Position numbers and translations under genes: made by a program. From assembly GCF_002954705.1 (NCBI RefSeq), contig NZ_MSCO01000001.1:2425776-2489775 (forward strand): DNA of 64,000 bases, in the 5' to 3' direction. Source of the stretch: Aliivibrio sifiae (GTDB lineage: Bacteria > Pseudomonadota > Gammaproteobacteria > Enterobacterales > Vibrionaceae). Numbering within the stretch: the first letter of the stretch is position 1; each line of letters starts with the position of its first letter. Below the pieces are notes generated by a model that ran no database searches, was not told the DNA's origin, and saw nothing but the letters and a program-made list of their open reading frames with translations. Below are positions 1 to 9,118 of the stretch, in pieces.

Positions 1-10
1 AATAGGTTTT

Positions 11-56
11 AAATTGTTAAAGAGCTTTTCTTCTACTTTCAAAGCGTTTTCGCTTT
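11..56 (-). promoter_or_regulatory. rRNA leader antitermination boxB/boxA
   Basis: On the minus strand a short hairpin with stem AAAGCG/CGCTTT and a four-base loop (41-56, boxB-like) is followed by GCTCTTTAACAATTT (11-25). The latter matches the conserved rRNA boxA bound by NusB/NusE. The boxB-then-boxA order downstream of two rrn promoters identifies this as the leader of a 16S-first rRNA operon whose genes lie beyond position 1. Confidence 0.8.
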
Positions 57-67
57 TCTGTGAAGAG

Positions 68-102
68 GACGGCCATTTTATCGATTTAAGTCTCAGTGTC
101 AA
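68..102 (-). promoter_or_regulatory. rRNA operon promoter P2 (leftward)
   Basis: On the minus strand a perfect -35 TTGACA (97-102) and a -10 TAAAAT (75-80) are 16 bases apart and followed by GGCCGTCC. It lies about 115 bases downstream of P1 in the direction of transcription, the usual tandem P1-P2 arrangement of gammaproteobacterial rrn operons. Confidence 0.75.
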
Positions 103-185
103 GCACTTATTTGAAACTTAATTTCTAAACCATCTTACTAACTCTGATTACAAACCCCTTATGGGATGGGCTCTCCGTGTCAGTG

Positions 186-255
186 AGGTCGCATTATAGA
201 GAGTTCGAACACATTGGCAAGCTCTTTTATTAAATTAAAACTATTTTCCAATTCA
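186..255 (-). promoter_or_regulatory. rRNA operon promoter P1 (leftward)
   Basis: Read on the minus strand, a -35 TTGCCA (215-220) and a perfect -10 TATAAT (193-198) are separated by 16 bases and followed directly by GCGACCTC. That is the GC-rich discriminator typical of stringently controlled rRNA promoters. The AT-rich stretch at about 225-255 resembles an UP element. The promoter points out of the left edge, where the 16S rRNA gene should lie. DksA, encoded at 8605-9054, is a known co-regulator of this promoter class. Confidence 0.8.
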
Positions 256-524
256 AATGATGAAAAAACCACCAAAACATGAAATTTCTGTATATATAAC
301 GTTCAAATAATCTCAGTTTAAAACAAAAACAATTAAAACTAAGTATTTTATAAAGATATCTTTTATTTCTACAACCAACGGAAATCATGATTTAGATCTA
401 CCCCCCCCCTTTTTTTTAGTGTTATATAACCACAATCTATCAAGAATTCAAAAATCATTCCTTAAAGTTATTCATCAGCCGATTTAGTAGTTTAAGGATA
501 ACCATTATATTTAGGACAAACGAC
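256..524. other. intergenic region with a C9T8 tract
   Basis: AT-rich spacer between the leftward rRNA promoters and the rightward chemoreceptor gene. No credible gene is seen. It contains nine C followed by eight T at 401-417, about 108 bases upstream of the chemoreceptor start, so probably in or near its promoter. No convincing sigma-70 or sigma-28 promoter could be assigned by eye. Confidence 0.6.
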
Positions 525-2150
525 ATGAAGTTGAAAACACAATCATATGTTCTTGCTGCTATTATTTTATTTTCGCTGATAACAATGACTGCGACTGGCT
601 TATGGACGCTACGAGTAGCGAGTACTATAGACAATAAAGCTCGAGTCACAGAAATCTTTCAAACAACTTATAATTTAATTACCAACATGGAAGAAATGGT
701 AAGAGAAGGAAAGATTGAAGAAAATAAAGCAAAAGAACTCACCATAGCTATCTTACGTAATAATATTTATAAAGATAATGAATATGTTTACGTCGCTGAT
801 GATAATTTAATGTTCTTAGCCGCCCCTCTTGATCCTCAGCTTCATGGCACAAGCTTTCATGAATTTAGAGATAGTAAAGGCCAAAGTGTTGGACAAATCT
901 TAGATGATGCCATTTCTAAAACTCCAAATGGTATCGCTGAATATACTTGGTCATTAAAAATGCCTGACGGCAGTATTGATAAAAAGCTATCTATTGCAGA
1001 AAAAACAAAAGACTGGAATTGGATTGTAGGTACAGGAATCGGTGAAACAGAAGTAAATGCTCGTTTTTGGTCTACCGCCCAATGGCAATTTGGATTAGCT
1101 TTTATTATTGCTAGTTTAATTTTTAGTATTCTGATGATATCTATGAAGCGTATGATATCTTTATTAGGCGGAGAACCAAAGGATGTACATGCTGCAATCC
1201 AAACTGTTGCGGCTGGAGAGATAGTTACTCAATTTGATACAAAAGCAACTGAAGGCAGTATTTATTACGCAGTACAAACGATGAATCTTTCATTAGCTGA
1301 ATTAGTTCAACACTTAACTCAATCAATGTTAGCTTTAAAAGCAGAATTAGCAGATGTACATTCAAGATCAGGAGCTGTAAGTCAATTAACGGAAAGCCAG
1401 CATCAATCAACCGAAATGATCGCCACAGCAATAACAGAAATGGCTTCCTCTGCAAATAATGTAGCAGAATCAGCACAGCAGACGGCAATGAATACGGATG
1501 AAGCAGATAAACAAAGTGTTCTTACTCAAACGTTAATTACTGCAACTGTCAATAATATAGAAGGACTAGCAGAACAACTAAGCACTGCGAGCACAGCAGT
1601 AGCCGAATTAGATAGTGAAGTTAATAACATTGTTAAAGTGCTTGATGTTATTGGTGATATTGCAGAGCAAACTAACCTACTTGCTTTAAATGCAGCGATT
1701 GAAGCCGCTCGAGCAGGAGAACAAGGGCGTGGTTTTGCAGTGGTAGCAGATGAAGTTCGCAACCTTGCCGGAAGAACCCAAGGCAGCACTAAAGAAATAC
1801 AGCAAATGATATCTAACTTACAAGAAGGTTCTCGTAACGCCATTTCAACAATGGAAATTTGTGCTGAAACAAGCAAAAGTACTGTATCAGGATCTCAAAA
1901 TGCTTCTGATGCTCTACAACAAATAGTTACTGCTCTTGAATCTATATCAAGCATGAGTCATCAAATTGCAACGGCTTCTGAAGAGCAGAGGCATGTTAGT
2001 GAAGACATTACTCAACGAGTAAATATGATTGAAGAAAGTGGTCAGAAGTTAGCAAATGTTGTTGCTGAAAGTAAAGACAGTACTCATACATTAACGGAAC
2101 TAGCTGATGACCTAGAGACCTGGCTAAATAAGTTTCGCGTCAAAAACTAG
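525..2150 (+). CDS. methyl-accepting chemotaxis protein with periplasmic Cache domain
   Basis: Chemoreceptor of 541 residues. A first membrane segment lies at about residues 7-29. A periplasmic single-Cache (sCache_2-like) sensor domain spans about 35-180 and includes the [10 protein letters not shown] and [12 protein letters not shown] signatures of that fold. A second membrane segment lies at about 186-206, followed by a short HAMP-like region and a long helical signalling domain. The highly conserved tip, with [19 protein letters not shown] and the following VADEVRNLA, is at about 380-425. It should pass ligand binding to CheA/CheW; the ligand cannot be told from sequence, though sCache_2 receptors often bind small organic acids. 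It stands alone, with a terminator just downstream. A weak AGGA precedes the start. Confidence 0.9.
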   Translation: MKLKTQSYVLAAIILFSLITMTATGLWTLRVASTIDNKARVTEIFQTTYNLITNMEEMVREGKIEENKAKELTIAILRNNIYKDNEYVYVADDNLMFLAAPLDPQLHGTSFHEFRDSKGQSVGQILDDAISKTPNGIAEYTWSLKMPDGSIDKKLSIAEKTKDWNWIVGTGIGETEVNARFWSTAQWQFGLAFIIASLIFSILMISMKRMISLLGGEPKDVHAAIQTVAAGEIVTQFDTKATEGSIYYAVQTMNLSLAELVQHLTQSMLALKAELADVHSRSGAVSQLTESQHQSTEMIATAITEMASSANNVAESAQQTAMNTDEADKQSVLTQTLITATVNNIEGLAEQLSTASTAVAELDSEVNNIVKVLDVIGDIAEQTNLLALNAAIEAARAGEQGRGFAVVADEVRNLAGRTQGSTKEIQQMISNLQEGSRNAISTMEICAETSKSTVSGSQNASDALQQIVTALESISSMSHQIATASEEQRHVSEDITQRVNMIEESGQKLANVVAESKDSTHTLTELADDLETWLNKFRVKN

Positions 2151-2174
2151 TTAACTGCTGAATAAATTATAAAT

Positions 2175-2201
2175 GGCATGCCACTTTGGTGTGCCTTTTT
2201 T
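2175..2201 (+). terminator. terminator of the chemoreceptor gene
   Basis: An eight-base-pair stem (GGCATGCC with GGTGTGCC, two G-U pairs) closes a five-base loop and is followed by six T. It begins 24 bases after the chemoreceptor stop codon. Confidence 0.7.
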
Positions 2202-2270
2202 ATATCGGAAGATACATCAATTAATATATGGCGTAATTTAAAACGAGTATATTTTACTATAACAAGAACG

Positions 2271-2297
2271 AAAAAAACCTCGTCATTTCTGACGAGG
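2271..2297 (-). terminator. terminator of the tRNA operon
   Basis: On the minus strand, CCTCGTCA and TGACGAGG pair around a four-base loop and are followed by seven T. It sits ten bases beyond the CCA end of tRNA-Asn, the last tRNA of the operon. Confidence 0.85.
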
Positions 2298-2306
2298 CTT
2301 TAAATG

Positions 2307-2382
2307 TGGCTCCCTTTGCTGGACTTGAACCAGCGACATACGGATTAACAGTCCGGCGTTCTACCAACTGAACTAAAAGGGA
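2307..2382 (-). tRNA. tRNA-Asn (anticodon GTT)
   Basis: The 76-base minus-strand gene folds as a cloverleaf. The acceptor arm is TCCCTTT/AAAGGGA with discriminator G and encoded CCA, the T arm carries GGTTCAAGTCC, and the anticodon loop reads CTGTTAA. It is the third and last gene of a leftward Phe-Thr-Asn operon. Confidence 0.95.
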
Positions 2383-2412
2383 ACAGGTGTTACATCTCAC
2401 TAGGAGAATTAA

Positions 2413-2488
<76 letters not shown>

Positions 2489-2544
2489 ACACTAATTTTT
2501 TTATTGCTCGTGTTAATAAATTACTAAGCACCAACAATTTAATA

Positions 2545-2620
2545 TGGTGCCCGGAGGCGGAATCGAACCACCGACACGAGGATTTTCAATCCTCTGCTCT
2601 ACCGACTGAGCTATCCGGGC
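2545..2620 (-). tRNA. tRNA-Phe (anticodon GAA)
   Basis: The 76-base minus-strand gene has acceptor arm GCCCGGA/TCCGGGC, discriminator A and encoded CCA. The anticodon loop is TTGAAAA. It is the first gene of the operon and starts about 11 bases from the -10 element of the tRNA promoter. Confidence 0.95.
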
Positions 2621-2630
2621 AACGAGGTGT

Positions 2631-2659
2631 ATTAAACGGCTTTTACACCTTTAGGTCAA
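2631..2659 (-). promoter_or_regulatory. promoter of the Phe-Thr-Asn tRNA operon
   Basis: On the minus strand, -35 TTGACC (2654-2659) and -10 TTTAAT (2631-2636) are separated by exactly 17 bases. The -10 element ends ten bases before the first base of tRNA-Phe, so the precursor leader would be very short. Confidence 0.65.
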
Positions 2660-2810
2660 CCTATAATTACAAATAAAAGTTCGTTTGATGAAAATACGTA
2701 CTGAATGCTTGTTTTTATAACGTTTCATTAAACAAAACACTGATAGATAAGATCAAACATCACTTTCATTCGTAATTAGCATTATGGTATCAATCATAAT
2801 TAGACGTTAT

Positions 2811-5186
2811 TTATAGCCCCAAAATATCTGTTAACCAAGCCGCTGGGCTGTTTTTTCTATCACACTCTGCTTTATATTGACCACTTTTATCCCATATAGG
2901 TAACTTTACGCTTCCTCTGCAATTTGGTTCTAGCGTTTTATTTCTTTCCAAATCAAATCCAGCGGTTGTTACGTCATTAGGCCATGGCAATTGATATGCT
3001 TCTGGCGTTCGCAAATCAAGATAATCAGCATAAACTCTTAATGCACCACTTGAACCGGTTAATTTCATCGGTTTATTATCATCACGACCAAGCCAAGTAA
3101 TAACAACTTCTCGTCCATCAATCCCAGCATACCAACTATCTCGAGAGTCATTACTCGTCCCAGTCTTGCCCGCCAAACCTGCCCAGCTGTATTTACTATT
3201 CAAAAATCTTGCTGTCCCTTCACTCACTGTTTTTTTCATACCATAAATAGTCAACCAAGTTGCCTGTTCAGGAGCGACACTAGAAGAGCGTGGAAAGTTT
3301 TCATATAGTAAGTTACCATCATTATCTACAACCGCCTTTAATGCTGTTAACTTTGCCTTCTTTCCTCCATTACCAAGAGTCTGATACATCTGAGCAACTT
3401 GATATGGCGATAAGTTAAGTGACCCTAACAGCATACTTGGTACTTGATTAATCTCTTGCGCATCTACACCTAATTTAACCAAGGTATCAGTCACCTTACT
3501 CAAACCAACCATCAAGCCTAAATTTACAGTGGGTATATTCAACGAGCGAGAGAGCGCGTAATATAAAGGAACTTGCCCTCTGAATTTACGATCAAAGTTT
3601 CGAGGGGTCCAAGTTGTCCCTTTACTCCCTTTTAATGAAATAGCCTTATCATCTAAAGTCGTAGCTAAAGAAAACTTATCTGGACTTTCTAGTGCAGACA
3701 AATAAATAGCAGGCTTCACTAAAGAGCCAATTGGACGCTTAGCATTAATCGCACGGTTGAACCCATCAAATCCAGTACGACTTCCACCGATCATAGCTCT
3801 GATCTCTCCACTTTGACGATCAACGATCACCATAGCAGCTTCTAAGCCTTTACCCGCTCGTTTCTCTAATTGAGGGATCCTCTTCTCTACCGCTTGCTCT
3901 GCCTTTTGTTGAGATAAAGGATCAAGAGTAGTGAACACTCGTAAACCCTCTCCTTTTTGATATGCAGCTCCTGCCTTCTCTTTCAATTCCCATTTGAGTT
4001 GTTGGAAATATGCTGGTTGTCTGGTCGCAATCGTTGCTCGTTTTTTTACATCTAAAGAACGACCCGCGGCCATCTCATATTGACGAGGGGATAAAATATC
4101 TTCTTGCATCATAAGACGTAATACTAAATCTCGGCGCTCTTTTACTCTTTCAGGAAAACGCATTGGATTGTAATAAGAAGGTCCCTTTACCATGCCAACT
4201 AACATAGCAAGTTGGTCAATACGTAACTCTTCAATTGGACGTCCGAAATACACTTGAGCAGCCAACCCAAAACCATGAATAGCCTCTCCACCAGTTTGCC
4301 CTAGATACACTTCATTTAAATATGCTTCTAAAATACGGTCTTTGCTATAACGATAATCAAGTATTAAAGCAATATAGGCTTCGCGAACTTTACGCCATAA
4401 GGTTCGCTCTCTAGATAGAAATAAGTTTTTAGCTAATTGCTGAGTTAGAGTACTTCCACCTTGAACTGTTCTTCCTGCTTTTGCATTGACTAATGCAGCA
4501 CGAGCAATTGCCAACGGTGATACACCATCATGCTGATAAAAATCTCTATCTTCTGTCGCTAATAACGCATCAACCATCACTTCAGGAAACTGTTCTCTTC
4601 GTAAGAACAAACGCTGTTGATCATCATCCGCATCTAACATTCCTAAAAATTGAGGCTCTATCTGTAAAAAACCCATTTGTTTTTTTGCAGTTCTATTCTC
4701 AATCTTTTGTAACCCGTCAACATTAAAATACAACATGACATGACGATCTGGCTCAGGCCCTTGTTGAAACTCAAAAGGGCGGCGGATCAATTCAATTTTT
4801 GTTGATGATGATGAATACTCACCAGATCGTTGAGGTTGACTCACTTTTTGGTACTTTAATAAATCCAATTCTTTTTTAACTGACTGCAGGCTAATACTTT
4901 GTCCAGGAGATAATGTCAGAACACGGCTATAAACCACCGTCGGCAAGCTAAATAATTGTCCATCAAACCGCTTTTTAACCACGGTATCTAGGTAAATACC
5001 AGCGATAACGAGAATAGCTAGCAAAATTAAACCTAGCTTAAAGCACAGCACCAATAACCCTTTCCAAAATGAACGAGAGGATTGTACTTTCTTTTTAGTT
5101 GTCGTTTTCTTTTTGGTTGCCGCTTTCTTTTTTGTCGTCGCCTTTTTCGGCGCAGCCTTTACTGGTGTTTTTTTCTTTTCAGCCAT
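2811..5186 (-). CDS. mrcB: penicillin-binding protein 1B (bifunctional transglycosylase/transpeptidase)
   Basis: Class A PBP of 791 residues that polymerises lipid II and crosslinks peptidoglycan in the periplasm. A very lysine-rich cytoplasmic tail (1-35) precedes one membrane anchor at about 43-65 and a UB2H-like domain (about 75-165). The glycosyltransferase domain follows, with E212 of the TEDRDF motif as the expected catalytic acid and the GGSTLTQQ motif at 243-250. The transpeptidase motifs are S488-LVK, S548-LN and K674-TG. UB2H is where the activator LpoB docks in E. coli; the LpoA encoded at 58173 instead acts on PBP1a there. The gene follows hrpB by 23 bases and may share its transcript. 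Confidence 0.95.
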   Translation of the reverse strand: MAEKKKTPVKAAPKKATTKKKAATKKKTTTKKKVQSSRSFWKGLLVLCFKLGLILLAILVIAGIYLDTVVKKRFDGQLFSLPTVVYSRVLTLSPGQSISLQSVKKELDLLKYQKVSQPQRSGEYSSSSTKIELIRRPFEFQQGPEPDRHVMLYFNVDGLQKIENRTAKKQMGFLQIEPQFLGMLDADDDQQRLFLRREQFPEVMVDALLATEDRDFYQHDGVSPLAIARAALVNAKAGRTVQGGSTLTQQLAKNLFLSRERTLWRKVREAYIALILDYRYSKDRILEAYLNEVYLGQTGGEAIHGFGLAAQVYFGRPIEELRIDQLAMLVGMVKGPSYYNPMRFPERVKERRDLVLRLMMQEDILSPRQYEMAAGRSLDVKKRATIATRQPAYFQQLKWELKEKAGAAYQKGEGLRVFTTLDPLSQQKAEQAVEKRIPQLEKRAGKGLEAAMVIVDRQSGEIRAMIGGSRTGFDGFNRAINAKRPIGSLVKPAIYLSALESPDKFSLATTLDDKAISLKGSKGTTWTPRNFDRKFRGQVPLYYALSRSLNIPTVNLGLMVGLSKVTDTLVKLGVDAQEINQVPSMLLGSLNLSPYQVAQMYQTLGNGGKKAKLTALKAVVDNDGNLLYENFPRSSSVAPEQATWLTIYGMKKTVSEGTARFLNSKYSWAGLAGKTGTSNDSRDSWYAGIDGREVVITWLGRDDNKPMKLTGSSGALRVYADYLDLRTPEAYQLPWPNDVTTAGFDLERNKTLEPNCRGSVKLPIWDKSGQYKAECDRKNSPAAWLTDILGL

Positions 5187-5209
5187 GAGAGATCTTTTAA
5201 ATTGAGAAA

Positions 5210-7675
5210 TTAATTAAAGTGACGTTTTGTTTTTTTTGTCGCTTGATGAGTTGCGGGATCATCAGGCCAAATATGCTTGGGATACCGTCCTTTCATTTCT
5301 TTTTGTACTTCTTTGTATGAACCACTCCAAAACCCTGCTAAATCACTGGTCGTTTGCAGCGGCCTTTTAGCTGGAGATAATAACTCCATCACTAATTTCT
5401 TTGTTCCTTTCGCTAATAACGGCGTTTGAGCTTCACCGTAGACTTCTTGCATTCTAACTGAAATTTTAGGATCAGATTGCAACTCATAACAGATCTTTGC
5501 CTTTGTCCCTGTAGGTAATAAATAATGTGTTGGAAAATACTCATTAATCAGCTTTATCTTATCCCAACCAACATACGCTTCTAACGCATCAATCAGATTA
5601 AGGCTCTTAAGTTGCTTATCGCTTTTAATCCCATTCATAAAAGGCAACAGCCATTCATCAACCTTCTCAAGCAGGTCACTTTCCCGCATAGCAGGGAGAG
5701 AAATTTCGGGCAACCACTCACAACAACACAATAAACGGGAATGTAACGCTTGAACGTCTTTATTCCAATCCAAACACATCAAGCTTTTTCGTTTGAGCAT
5801 ACTAAGTAATGCGAAAGATATTTTGTCAGGATCAGGTGAACTTATGCTTTTCCTTTCAAGAATTAGTCTCCCTAGATAACGTCTATTTTCAGCCACCATC
5901 CTGCTTGATTTTTCATCCCAATCAACATATTCATTTTCGGTGATTAAATGAGATGCGGCGTTCATTAATGATGATTTAGATAATGGTGCCGCAAGAAATA
6001 CATAACTTCGATTTTGATTGCCTTTTAACAAATCCACCACGACTAGATAATCACTTTGTGCAATAGACTCAATTTCATCCATTTGAACGCCATGACCATT
6101 TGCTAATTGAAATTGCCCTATAGAACCTTTAGCCATCGCTAATCGTTCTGGAAACCCAACAGCAAGAACTTCGCCAATAATATCTATAGACGCAAGTTTG
6201 GCCTCTTCTTTTACGGATAATAATTTTGCTAAACGTTGAATACGCTGTTGATAATAAGCTTGCTTTGGATACTTACCATCAATCAATAAAGAAAGATGAA
6301 AGCTCAAATCTTTCGAAGAAATCGATTTTGCAGGTTCTTCAATAATAGGAAGTAAATACAAAGCAGTATGCAAGTATTCAATTGAATGCTGTTGAGCTTG
6401 TAAAATAATAGCCGCAAGTCTAGGTTCAAGGCCTAATCGTTGTGATTGCTCACCAAGTGCAGTCAATTGACCCTGTAAATCAATAAATCCCAATTGACAT
6501 AATAAAGAACGAGCCTGTTCCGTATTTACAGTTGGCGGTGGTGTTAACCACTGTAAATCGAGTGGATTCGTCACCCCCCACTTAGCAAGCTCTAATACCA
6601 AAGAAGATAAATCTGAAGATTCAATTTCTGGTGATTGCAGTAAAGCTTGTTGCAAGTATTGCGACTCACTGTATAAACGAATGCAAATACCCGCTTCTAA
6701 ACGTCCTGCGCGCCCTTTTCTTTGCTCTGCAGATGACTGTGCTATACGTCTCTGCTCTAACTTTGTAATGCCAGTTTTAACATCAAATGTGGCTTTACGT
6801 TCATAGCCACTGTCAATAACAATCCTTATCCCTTCAATCGTCAAACTGGTTTCAGCAACATTGGTCGCTAACACCACTTTACGTTGCCCTTTAGCCGCAG
6901 GTTTTAGAGCTTGCTGTTGCTTTCTAGGAGCAAGCTGACCATACAGGGGGGCAATCACGATATCAGAAGGAAGATCGCTTAATCGCTCTTCTAACTGCTT
7001 TATTTCACCAACACCAGAAAGAAACACAAGTATCGAACCTCGCTCATCGCTAAGAGCTCGACGAATTGTAGATTCAACCGCTTCGACTATTCTTTGGTTT
7101 ACTTTCAAGGGTGCATAGAAGGTCTCAACAGGAAATAATCGACCGTCAGACTCAAGATAGAGAGCCATAGGTAATAAACTTTTTAGTGATTCTTGATCTA
7201 ACGTTGCCGACATGACTACTATTTTTAAGTCATCCCTTAAGGCTTCTTGAACCTCAAGAGAAAAAGCCAAAGAAGTATCAGCATGTAAACTACGTTCATG
7301 GTATTCATCAAATATTAGTAGCCCTACCCCCGATAATTCAGGGTCAGCTTGGATCATTCGAGTCATCACACCTTCAGTTACGATCTCTAAACGAGTCTTT
7401 GAACTGACTTTAGTCTCTCCTCTCACTCTAAAACCAACTTGCTCCCCCACTGACTCACCTAGTTGAGATGCCAAATAATTAGCTATATTTCGCGCAGCCA
7501 ACCGTCTAGGTTCCAACATAATGATTTTACCCTCAATCACATTTTCTTTTAACAGCATTAAAGGCAGATACGTAGATTTACCTGCGCCTGTAGATGCTTT
7601 TAAAATAATTTGAGAATGGTGACATAACCCTTCAATTAATGACGGGATCACTCTTTCAATAGGTAACTGTGACAA
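5210..7675 (-). CDS. hrpB: ATP-dependent RNA helicase HrpB
   Basis: DExH-box helicase of 821 residues, the usual length for HrpB. Walker A is GAGKST (30-35), motif II is DEYHER (123-128) and motif VI is QRKGRAGR, followed by the winged-helix and OB-like C-terminal regions of the DEAH/RHA family. Most relatives have DEAH or DEFH at motif II; here the third residue is Tyr, which keeps the catalytic Asp, Glu and His. The cellular substrate of HrpB is poorly known. It is divergent from sfsA across 59 bases and probably cotranscribed with mrcB. Confidence 0.93.
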   Translation of the reverse strand: MSQLPIERVIPSLIEGLCHHSQIILKASTGAGKSTYLPLMLLKENVIEGKIIMLEPRRLAARNIANYLASQLGESVGEQVGFRVRGETKVSSKTRLEIVTEGVMTRMIQADPELSGVGLLIFDEYHERSLHADTSLAFSLEVQEALRDDLKIVVMSATLDQESLKSLLPMALYLESDGRLFPVETFYAPLKVNQRIVEAVESTIRRALSDERGSILVFLSGVGEIKQLEERLSDLPSDIVIAPLYGQLAPRKQQQALKPAAKGQRKVVLATNVAETSLTIEGIRIVIDSGYERKATFDVKTGITKLEQRRIAQSSAEQRKGRAGRLEAGICIRLYSESQYLQQALLQSPEIESSDLSSLVLELAKWGVTNPLDLQWLTPPPTVNTEQARSLLCQLGFIDLQGQLTALGEQSQRLGLEPRLAAIILQAQQHSIEYLHTALYLLPIIEEPAKSISSKDLSFHLSLLIDGKYPKQAYYQQRIQRLAKLLSVKEEAKLASIDIIGEVLAVGFPERLAMAKGSIGQFQLANGHGVQMDEIESIAQSDYLVVVDLLKGNQNRSYVFLAAPLSKSSLMNAASHLITENEYVDWDEKSSRMVAENRRYLGRLILERKSISSPDPDKISFALLSMLKRKSLMCLDWNKDVQALHSRLLCCCEWLPEISLPAMRESDLLEKVDEWLLPFMNGIKSDKQLKSLNLIDALEAYVGWDKIKLINEYFPTHYLLPTGTKAKICYELQSDPKISVRMQEVYGEAQTPLLAKGTKKLVMELLSPAKRPLQTTSDLAGFWSGSYKEVQKEMKGRYPKHIWPDDPATHQATKKTKRHFN

Positions 7676-7734
7676 TCGTTTCGCCTTATGGCATTATCTC
7701 GAATTAAACCATTGTACAAAAAAACAGTAGTTAA

Positions 7735-8442
7735 ATGAAATTTGAACCTGAATTAGAATCTGGAGTGTTAATAAAACGCTATAAACGCTTTTTAACCGAC
7801 ATTGAATTACCAGATAAAAGCGAGCGAACTATCCATTGTGCCAATACTGGTGCGATGACTGGCTGTGCAACCCCTGGCAATACGGTGTTTTTTTCGACAT
7901 CCAGTAACCTAAAGCGCAAATATCCTAATAGTTGGGAGTTAAGCGTCACAGAAAAGAATCACACAATATGCGTTAATACCATTAGAGCGAATCAACTCGT
8001 CGTTGAAGCAATTCAAAATAAACAAGTTGATGAGCTAAATGAATACAACACACTTAAGACAGAAGTGAAATATGGTTCAGAAAATAGCCGTATTGATATT
8101 CTTCTTAGTGAAGATTCATTACCTGACTGCTATATTGAAGTGAAGAGCGTTACTTTATTAGGTAGGGAAGGTCAGGGTTATTTTCCTGACGCAGTGACCA
8201 CTCGAGGACAAAAACACCTACGAGAACTGAGTGAAATGGCATTAAATGGAAAAAAATCCGTTTTATTTTTCGCTGTTTTACATTCAGGTATTGAAAAAGT
8301 ATCAATCGCACACCATATAGACCAAAAATATAATTCTTTATTAATAGATGCGATTGAAAGTGGGGTTACGGTTCTCTGTTACCAAGCAGAGATGTCACCA
8401 AAAGAGATGAAGATCGTGCGTAAGCTACCTTTTAGTATTTAG
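7735..8442 (+). CDS. sfsA: DNA-binding protein SfsA (sugar fermentation stimulation family)
   Basis: The 235-residue protein matches SfsA along its length. An N-terminal OB-like half ends in the [10 protein letters not shown] signature, and a nuclease-like half carries [15 protein letters not shown] and [13 protein letters not shown]. The E-x-K and D residues resemble the active site of PD-(D/E)XK nucleases, but nuclease activity is not established for the family. E. coli SfsA was linked to maltose metabolism as a regulator. It lies directly before dksA, as in E. coli. Confidence 0.92.
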   Translation: MKFEPELESGVLIKRYKRFLTDIELPDKSERTIHCANTGAMTGCATPGNTVFFSTSSNLKRKYPNSWELSVTEKNHTICVNTIRANQLVVEAIQNKQVDELNEYNTLKTEVKYGSENSRIDILLSEDSLPDCYIEVKSVTLLGREGQGYFPDAVTTRGQKHLRELSEMALNGKKSVLFFAVLHSGIEKVSIAHHIDQKYNSLLIDAIESGVTVLCYQAEMSPKEMKIVRKLPFSI

Positions 8443-8525
8443 TTGCTTTAATAAGCAATCATTACATTCTTTTTAAGAAAAGTGCTACGTTCTTGCTACT
8501 AGATCTCAATTGGTGTATTCAATAT

Positions 8526-8554
8526 TTGATTGCCCCTTTTCTTTCTGTTATAGA
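8526..8554 (+). promoter_or_regulatory. probable dksA promoter
   Basis: TTGATT (8526-8531) and TATAGA (8549-8554) are separated by 17 bases, 50 bases upstream of the dksA start codon. The geometry is good for sigma-70. The assignment is by eye only. Confidence 0.55.
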
Positions 8555-8604
8555 TAGCGGCCTCATTGGCTGGTGAAAGTCAAAGACGTTTAGGAGAAGC
8601 TGTA

Positions 8605-9054
8605 ATGCCTGAGAGCAATACAAAAAGAACGCTAGGTATTCTAGCTATCGCTGGTGTTGAACCTTACCAAGAAAAAACTGGTGAAGAGTACATGGGCCAA
8701 GCTCAAGTTGAACACTTTACTAAGATTCTAGAAGCTTGGCGTAATCAACTTAGGGATGAAGTTGCACGCACAGTAAATCACATGAAAGACGAAGCAGCGA
8801 ATTTCCCAGATCCAGTAGATCGCGCCGCTCAAGAAGAAGAATTTAGTTTAGAACTGCGTAATCGTGATCGTGAACGCCGTCTAATTAAAAAAATTGAAAA
8901 AACACTAAACAAAATTGAAGAAGAAGATTTCGGCTTCTGTGATTCTTGTGGTGTTGAAATCGGTATTCGTCGCCTAGAAGCACGCCCAACCGCTGATCTT
9001 TGTATTGACTGTAAAACACTTGCAGAAATCAAAGAAAAGCAAATGGCTGGCTAA
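8605..9054 (+). CDS. dksA: RNA polymerase-binding transcription factor DksA
   Basis: Secondary-channel regulator of 149 residues that works with ppGpp to repress rRNA promoters and activate amino-acid promoters. The coiled coil carries the acidic tip residues D69 and D72, in DPVD, and the zinc site is C112, C115, C133 and C136. The start is set at the ATG at 8605, which has AGGAGA at 8592-8597, and aligns with E. coli DksA. An in-frame TTG at 8566 lacks such a site and is rejected. It is followed by a strong terminator, so gluQ may be expressed by readthrough. Confidence 0.97.
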   Translation: MPESNTKRTLGILAIAGVEPYQEKTGEEYMGQAQVEHFTKILEAWRNQLRDEVARTVNHMKDEAANFPDPVDRAAQEEEFSLELRNRDRERRLIKKIEKTLNKIEEEDFGFCDSCGVEIGIRRLEARPTADLCIDCKTLAEIKEKQMAG

Positions 9055-9070
9055 TACCAATCAAAATAAT

Positions 9071-9097
9071 AAAAAGGGAGCGCTGGCTCCCTTTTTT
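9071..9097 (+). terminator. terminator of dksA
   Basis: GGGAGC and GCTCCC pair around GCTG. The stem is extended by flanking A and T runs and ends in six T. It lies 16 bases after the dksA stop and 21 bases before gluQ. Confidence 0.85.
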
Positions 9098-9118
9098 ACG
9101 TTTATACAGTGATATACG

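Noticed and set aside
401..417. C9T8 tract as a sequencing artefact
   Set aside because: Homopolymer length may be inexact, but a long C run directly followed by a T run in this AT-rich context is more likely real. It is kept as a finding, with the length uncertain.
8566..8604. TTG start for dksA
   Set aside because: The ATG at 8605 has AGGAGA at correct spacing and aligns with known DksA N-termini.
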